A stretch of DNA of 64,000 nt, taken from the NCBI GenBank assembly GCA_051006995.1, contig JBPCSQ010000016.1, forward strand, positions 124,001-188,000, written 5' to 3'. The translations under genes and the position numbers were made by a program. Below the pieces are notes generated by a model. The model ran no database searches and was not told the DNA's origin. It saw only the letters and a list, made by a program, of their open reading frames with translations. This stretch comes from JAIQGF01 sp051006995 (GTDB taxonomy: Bacteria > Acidobacteriota > Terriglobia > Terriglobales > Acidobacteriaceae). Below, one piece after another: positions 59,765 to 64,000 of the stretch. Within the stretch, counting starts at the first letter, position 1; each line of letters starts with the position of its first letter.

Positions 59765-62428
59765 ATGCAGCAGCTTACGGCGGCCGACATCCGCGATTTC
59801 AGAATCCGCGGGAATTTTCTGAACTGGCACACGCTGGCCGCGCAGCAGGCGGGCGCGGCGGCGGCGGCGCGCCCAGGCTACTCCGCGCCCATCCTCACGT
59901 ACCAGCTCGAAGGCCGGGATGAGCAGTCGTTGGTCATCACCGAAGCCGACGTGCCGCCACTGGTGGACCGCGACCACCCGGAGCGTCCCAAGCAATACCT
60001 CGCGCTCCTGCTGAACGCGAACGCCGGTGATGCGGAGGCCGCGCGCGAATTGCGGGCAGCGCAGGAGCAAGTCCTTTTGGCGCGCAAACTGAAGGGTACC
60101 CCGCCCAACGAAACCCAGTTCGTGGTGCCCTGCACGAGCACGGAGCCGCACACCGAGCGCGACATCAGCCAGAAGGCCGACTTTCTGCTCAAGCTGACGC
60201 GCCAGGGATATCCGGTGCCGGATTTCGTGGTGGTAACCGCGCAGGCGTATGCCCAGGGCATTGCGCACATTGAGGAGCACGTCTGCGCCGCCATCGAGCA
60301 GCTCGAAACCATCGGACGCCGCGCCGTGCGCGATCCCGACGCGCCGCTGGTCTTCGCCATTCGTTGCGCCACGCCTTTCTACATTCCCGGCGTGATGGAT
60401 ACTTTTCTGAACGTGGGCGCCACCGAAACCGCGCTGCCGCGTCTGGAAGCGATGTACGGGCCCGCGGCTGGGCGGCGAATGTTGCTGAACAACCTGCGCA
60501 ATATCTGCGCTGCCCTGGAACGCGAGGATGTCGCCGCACTGGCCACGTCGCTGCACCGCGGGGCATCGCGCGAGCAACTGGACGGCGCCTTGGATCAGCT
60601 CTGCGGCGTAATTCGCCAGGCCGACCCGCGGCTGCTCGAAGATGGCTATCACCAGGCGGCGTTTCTCGCGCGCCAGGCCTACAAGCATTTCGAAGAGAAC
60701 CATGATCTGCTGGCGACGCTGTGCCGCAGCGGGCACGCGCCCGCGCTGATCCTGCAAAAAATGGTTTGCACGGTGCGCGGCGACCACGCCTACGCCGGCG
60801 TCATCTCCAGCCGGCACACGCAAACCGGTGTCGGCATGGAACTGCAGACCGGGCGCAACATTTTCGGCGAAGAAATGATGACCGGTTCGGCGGAAATCGA
60901 ATCCACCACCTTCGACGAGCCCGCGACGGTTCGCGACAGCTTCCCTGCCGTGCACCATTTCGCGCCGCATCTGCCTGACCTGGAGCGCGATTTCGAAGCG
61001 CCGGTGACCATCGAATTCGCCGCTGAGGCCACCGAGCGCTACCAGTGGTTCGCGCTGCTGCAGCTCAACGAAACCGGCATGGCCGGGCGCGCGGCGCTCA
61101 TCTCGGCGGTGGACATGCACCAATCGGGTGCCATCTCGCGCAAGCGCGTCACCGAACTGGTCCGCCCGTACCACATCAAGCAACTCACCAGCGACAGCAT
61201 TGATCAGGAGGCGTTCAACACGCTCAACACGTTCTGCTCGGGCGTGGCCGTGCTGCCGCGCTCCGCTGTGTCGGCGCGAATTTACTTCAGCAGCGAAGCC
61301 GCCATCTCGGCCAAGCGCCGCGGCGAACTGGTCTGCCTGTGCAAGAAGAATTTCGTTCCCACCGACACCGTTGTGATGCGCGAGATGGACGCCATCATCA
61401 GCCTGACCTCCGCCGCCATCCACGTGGTCACCATCTGCCAGAACCTCGGCATTCCGGCGCTGCTCAGCGTCGAAAAGCATGGCGTGGAATTGCTCGACGA
61501 TGGCCGGCTGGTGAATTCCGCGGGACGCGAAATCCGGCAGGGCGACTGGATCACGGTCTCCTCGCGGCGGCGCGCCGTCTACGAGGGCCAGGGCAAGTTC
61601 ACCGCTGCCCGGCTGCTGCGTTACATGAAGGGCGAAGACGTGGGCTTTGAAAATGAGCAGGAGGCGATGGCCTTCGATGCCATCGCGTATGCCTATCGTT
61701 ATTACCAGCAGCTGGTGAAGGGCGTGCAGGCGGAACAAATCTCTTCGCTCACCGAAATTGCGCGCCTGGTGAACTTCGAGTTGCGGACTGAGCGCGAGCA
61801 GGCCAAGAAGCTGGTCAACGGTTGGTTCGACGATCATGAAGAGCTCTACGTGCAGGAAGTCCTGAAGAGCGACATCGGCGATCACCTGGTGCAGAGCAAC
61901 GTGTTCGAAATCCTCTCGCTCGACCGCAAGGTCCGGTTCTTCAAGCTGGTTGCCGAGAAGTGCGCGCAGGAAAAAATCTCCGGCTACGAGGCGGGCGCAT
62001 TCATGATCGGCCGCTTCCTCTCGCTGCGCTATCCGGTGGCGTTCTGGAAAGCATTCACCTCGGCGGAAATCGCGCTGCTGGTGAATGAGTGGGTGCTGTT
62101 CGAAAAATACATGCAGCTGCTGCACAAAGTTGGCGAGCGGAAAGTGCTGCACGCGCGCAAAAAAATCCTGAAGGAAGGACTCGACGACCTGCACCTGCAT
62201 CCCGGCAACGTGCATTGCCTGATCACGGTGAAGCTAGCGGGGGCGCCGCTGGAGGAAGCCGTGCAGGCGCTGCCGGCGTGGAGCGACCCGCAGTCGGTGC
62301 GCGTGCTGGAACTGCTGCAGCAGCCCTACGAAAAGTTTTTCGATTTCCACTCGCGCTGGTCGGTGCGCGAGCTGGAAAAAATCTGCGAAGAAGAGAAGAT
62401 ACCGGTGCCCGCGGGAGAGGACGCGTAG
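59765..62428 (+). CDS. pyruvate phosphate dikinase-like protein with an unrecognised C-terminal half
   Basis: 887 residues. From about residue 195 a PPDK/PEP-synthase-type nucleotide-binding region appears (FAIRCATPFYIPGVMDTFLN, with the PG-MDT core). Around residue 550 the phosphohistidine swivel domain reads TSAAIHVVTICQNLGIPALL, with His at the place of the family TSHAA His. After about 640 I see no PEP/pyruvate-binding barrel; instead a helical region with YLQEVLKSDI-like segments. It may be a phosphotransferase that acts on something other than pyruvate. The N-terminal 190 residues are also unassigned. The last 61 bases are duplicated after the rhomboid gene. Likely leaderless mRNA. Confidence 0.75.
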   Translation: MQQLTAADIRDFRIRGNFLNWHTLAAQQAGAAAAARPGYSAPILTYQLEGRDEQSLVITEADVPPLVDRDHPERPKQYLALLLNANAGDAEAARELRAAQEQVLLARKLKGTPPNETQFVVPCTSTEPHTERDISQKADFLLKLTRQGYPVPDFVVVTAQAYAQGIAHIEEHVCAAIEQLETIGRRAVRDPDAPLVFAIRCATPFYIPGVMDTFLNVGATETALPRLEAMYGPAAGRRMLLNNLRNICAALEREDVAALATSLHRGASREQLDGALDQLCGVIRQADPRLLEDGYHQAAFLARQAYKHFEENHDLLATLCRSGHAPALILQKMVCTVRGDHAYAGVISSRHTQTGVGMELQTGRNIFGEEMMTGSAEIESTTFDEPATVRDSFPAVHHFAPHLPDLERDFEAPVTIEFAAEATERYQWFALLQLNETGMAGRAALISAVDMHQSGAISRKRVTELVRPYHIKQLTSDSIDQEAFNTLNTFCSGVAVLPRSAVSARIYFSSEAAISAKRRGELVCLCKKNFVPTDTVVMREMDAIISLTSAAIHVVTICQNLGIPALLSVEKHGVELLDDGRLVNSAGREIRQGDWITVSSRRRAVYEGQGKFTAARLLRYMKGEDVGFENEQEAMAFDAIAYAYRYYQQLVKGVQAEQISSLTEIARLVNFELRTEREQAKKLVNGWFDDHEELYVQEVLKSDIGDHLVQSNVFEILSLDRKVRFFKLVAEKCAQEKISGYEAGAFMIGRFLSLRYPVAFWKAFTSAEIALLVNEWVLFEKYMQLLHKVGERKVLHARKKILKEGLDDLHLHPGNVHCLITVKLAGAPLEEAVQALPAWSDPQSVRVLELLQQPYEKFFDFHSRWSVRELEKICEEEKIPVPAGEDA
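62368..62428 (+). repeat. 61-bp direct repeat, original copy (3' end of the dikinase-like gene)
   Basis: Encodes ELEKICEEEKIPVPAGEDA and the stop. A second copy at 63361-63421 differs at four third-codon positions only, so the two enclose a 932-bp segment with the rhomboid gene. Confidence 0.9.
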
Positions 62429-62440
62429 CGGTCTGAGGAC

Positions 62441-63271
62441 ATGAGACGGTGTATCTATTGCAATATCGAACTCGCGGGCCAAGATCGCATTTGTGGTGAT
62501 TGTTGGGAACAGCAATGTGCGCCCGGCGCAGAAAAGAAGCCTAGAGTATCGGCTAAGCAGAATTTGAGTAATTTGATAACTTCTGCTCCCTGTACATCCG
62601 CAATGATCGCCATCAATATCGCGGCCTTCGTGCTAATTATCGGTTACTCAATCTATTCTCGGCGCGAGCCTGGCGTCTCGATATGGGATATACCAACGGA
62701 GAATGTGCTGCTGCAATGGGGAGCCGTTTACCGCCCCTTGATCGCGATGGGGGAGACTTGGCGGCTATTCACGGCGATGTTCCTGCACGTCGGAGAACCA
62801 CACCTGTTCTTCAACATGTGTGCACTCCTCGGGGTGGGCATGGTGGCCGAAGGCGCACTGGGTCCCAGCTTATTCGCATTCTCCTACTTGGTTACTGGAT
62901 TGTGCGCAAGCGTTGCGGGAGAGCTGTATTATCCGACGTCCGTTTCGGTCGGCGCCTCGGGAGCCATCTTCGGTATTACCGGCCTGCTGGTCGCGTTGAT
63001 GGTTCTCGGCAAGGTATCACTGCGAATTCATAGGGGCACATACGCAGTGGGCGGGCTACTAGCGTTTGCCGGCTTGAACTTCTTCTTTGGTGCTATCGCC
63101 CCCAACATCAACAATGCGGCCCACGTGGGCGGATTCGCGGCTGGCCTGGCCGTCGGGACAGTGTTTGCGCTTTTTCTTCCGGCGAGAATGGTGCAGCTTC
63201 TACCTGATGGTGTCGTCATTAGTTACGGACGGGACGGGTTGGCGAAAAAAGTTCTGTCCCGCGCTGAATAG
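62441..63271 (+). CDS. rhomboid intramembrane protease with N-terminal zinc ribbon
   Basis: 276 residues. CIYCNIEL and CGDCW at the N-terminus make a zinc knuckle, followed by six or seven transmembrane segments of a rhomboid domain. The catalytic Ser is in SVGASGAIFG and the His in NNAAHVGGFAAG; the L1-loop WR motif is in GETWRLFTAMFLHVGEPHLF. It cleaves membrane proteins within the bilayer; substrates unknown. The 5' third is visibly richer in A+T than the neighbours, and the gene is enclosed by a 61-bp repeat of the preceding gene's end, so acquisition by recombination is likely. Confidence 0.9.
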   Translation: MRRCIYCNIELAGQDRICGDCWEQQCAPGAEKKPRVSAKQNLSNLITSAPCTSAMIAINIAAFVLIIGYSIYSRREPGVSIWDIPTENVLLQWGAVYRPLIAMGETWRLFTAMFLHVGEPHLFFNMCALLGVGMVAEGALGPSLFAFSYLVTGLCASVAGELYYPTSVSVGASGAIFGITGLLVALMVLGKVSLRIHRGTYAVGGLLAFAGLNFFFGAIAPNINNAAHVGGFAAGLAVGTVFALFLPARMVQLLPDGVVISYGRDGLAKKVLSRAE

Positions 63272-63274
63272 GAT

Positions 63275-63421
63275 ATGGGACTGGTGACCCTGGACTGGCG
63301 CCCGGGGGCTGCGCGCGCGCTGTTTCTGTCGTCCCTGCTGGACTCGGCGTCTTTCCTTCACGAGCTGGAAAAGATCTGCGAAGAAGAAAAGATACCCGTG
63401 CCCGCGGGCGAGGACGCGTAG
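63275..63421 (+). pseudogene. short chimeric frame ending in the duplicated dikinase 3' end
   Basis: ATG 63275 opens 48 codons (MGLVTLDWRPGAARALFLSS ...) that run in frame into ELEKICEEEKIPVPAGEDA and stop. Only the last 19 residues have a recognisable origin. I read it as a recombination scar; translation is not supported. Confidence 0.5.
63361..63421 (+). repeat. 61-bp direct repeat, second copy
   Basis: Four differences from 62368-62428, all synonymous (Lys, Glu, Pro, Gly codons). Confidence 0.9.
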
Positions 63422-63471
63422 AGGCGCCGGTCCTCACGCTCCGCGCTCCGGGATGGCGCAGTTTCGGAGAT

Positions 63472-63477
63472 TAAAAT
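63472..63477 (+). promoter_or_regulatory. -10 element with leaderless spacing
   Basis: TAAAAT ends six bases before ATG 63484; no Shine-Dalgarno. Confidence 0.55.
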
Positions 63478-63483
63478 ACAGAG

Positions 63484-64000
63484 ATGCATGTGATCGTCAT
63501 CGCGCTCGGCAGTGCCGGCGACGTTCATCCGAACGTCGGACTGGCGCAGGCCCTGCGCCGCCGCGGGCATGATGTGCTGTTTGTCGGTCCCTCGGTCTTC
63601 CGGGCGCTCTCCGAGCGGGCCGCGCTGGATTTCGTCGGCATCGGAGACGAGGAGAGCTACCAAGAAGCAATCCGCGATCCCGACCTCTGGCACCCGACGC
63701 GCAGCTTCACCGTGGTGGCGAAGCGGCTGATCCTGCCGGCGCTGCGCCCGATTTATGAAATTATCGCGAACCGCCGCCGGCCCGACACGGTGATTGCATC
63801 ATCGCCGCTGGCGCTTGCCGGGCGCATGGCGCAAGAGAAGTTGGGTCTCCCGCTGGCAACCGTTCATCTCCAGCCGATCATGCTGCGCAGCATTGTGCAG
63901 CCGGCGTGTTTCGGATTTCCCGACATCCTGGCGGCGCTGCCGCGCTGGCTGCGCGGTCCGTATTACCGCTTTGCGGACTGGGCATTCGTCGATCGCGTGC
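63484..64000 (+). CDS. GT1/MGT-type glycosyltransferase (N-terminal part; runs off the window)
   Basis: 172 residues are visible and the frame is open at the window edge. The N-terminal motif GSAGDVHPNVGLAQAL (acceptor-side loop of GT-B glycosyltransferases of the UGT/sterol-glucosyltransferase type) and the following RRRGHDVLFVGP strand are clear. It would transfer a sugar from a nucleotide donor to a lipid or small hydrophobic acceptor; the donor-binding half lies outside. The ATG is six bases after TAAAAT, which suggests a leaderless mRNA. Confidence 0.82.
   Translation, partial: MHVIVIALGSAGDVHPNVGLAQALRRRGHDVLFVGPSVFRALSERAALDFVGIGDEESYQEAIRDPDLWHPTRSFTVVAKRLILPALRPIYEIIANRRRPDTVIASSPLALAGRMAQEKLGLPLATVHLQPIMLRSIVQPACFGFPDILAALPRWLRGPYYRFADWAFVDRV

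Noticed and set aside
59750..62215. 821-codon minus-strand frame
   Set aside because: Shadow of the dikinase-like gene, with low-complexity His/Arg-rich sequence.
59800..62428. catalytic His missing from the dikinase-like swivel domain
   Set aside because: Aligning from the conserved LGIP end places the His of AAIHVV on the family His, so it is probably retained.
1..64000. CRISPR array
   Set aside because: No set of regularly spaced identical repeats was found; repeats present are palindromes or A+T-rich words.

Overview
The window reads as a chromosomal segment of a G+C-rich soil bacterium, most likely an acidobacterium. This is an inference from content: an Oar-like TonB receptor with a carboxypeptidase-regulatory N-terminal domain, a Ser/Thr kinase fused to a PD40-type propeller, a RodZ-like protein, PilZ and GGDEF signalling proteins, many TTG/GTG starts and several families of short palindromic repeats. 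No rRNA and no CRISPR array is present; one tRNA gene is.

Layout. 1-7165 (minus): a respiratory gene cluster (two paralogous tetrahaem cytochromes, a membrane-anchored pentahaem cytochrome and a Tat-exported molybdopterin oxidoreductase cut by the window edge) with a histidine kinase and a sigma-54 activator beside it; a -24/-12 element lies in front of the first cytochrome gene. 7366-13073: tRNA-Ser, bacterioferritin, a PilZ/degenerate-receiver pair, the TldD/PmbA peptidase pair and an Smr protein. 13324-20277: an unrecognised 589-residue protein, ahcY and metK (methyl cycle), a RodZ-like protein and a diguanylate cyclase. 20378-31864: kinase-propeller, secreted DUF4412 protein, mtaB, a single-domain receiver, a zinc-ribbon protein, rpsU, and two adjacent genes each broken by one in-frame TAA (a four-helix-bundle protein and the TonB receptor). 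32082-38664: gamma-carbonic anhydrase, hisS, DUF3175, aspS, an aspS fragment, a RibD_C reductase, a hydrolase and a GNAT. 38761-44708: secreted metallophosphoesterase, mutL, a winged-helix protein, cmk. 44794-48601 (minus): an ECF sigma/anti-sigma operon driving membrane and DUF4097 proteins.

48700-52904 is accessory DNA: dispersed repeats, two remnants of a REP-associated (RAYT) transposase and a 2556-bp IS1595-type transposon with 26-bp inverted repeats, a perfect 8-bp target duplication and two passenger genes (a trypsin-like protease and an unknown 112-residue protein). 53028-57455 is the nitrogen operon amtB-glnB-glnD. 57608-64000 holds an alcohol dehydrogenase, an aldo/keto reductase, a pyruvate-phosphate-dikinase-like protein, a rhomboid gene bracketed by a 61-bp direct repeat derived from the preceding gene's 3' end, and the start of a glycosyltransferase.

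Two themes run through the window. First, palindromic repeats sit between genes (sometimes as terminators) and also in frame inside coding sequences such as mtaB, mutL and the gene at 13324. Second, several genes have a -10 hexamer only 6-8 bases before the start codon and no Shine-Dalgarno, which suggests leaderless mRNAs. Starts were chosen by Shine-Dalgarno or promoter context, so many are shorter than the longest open frame.
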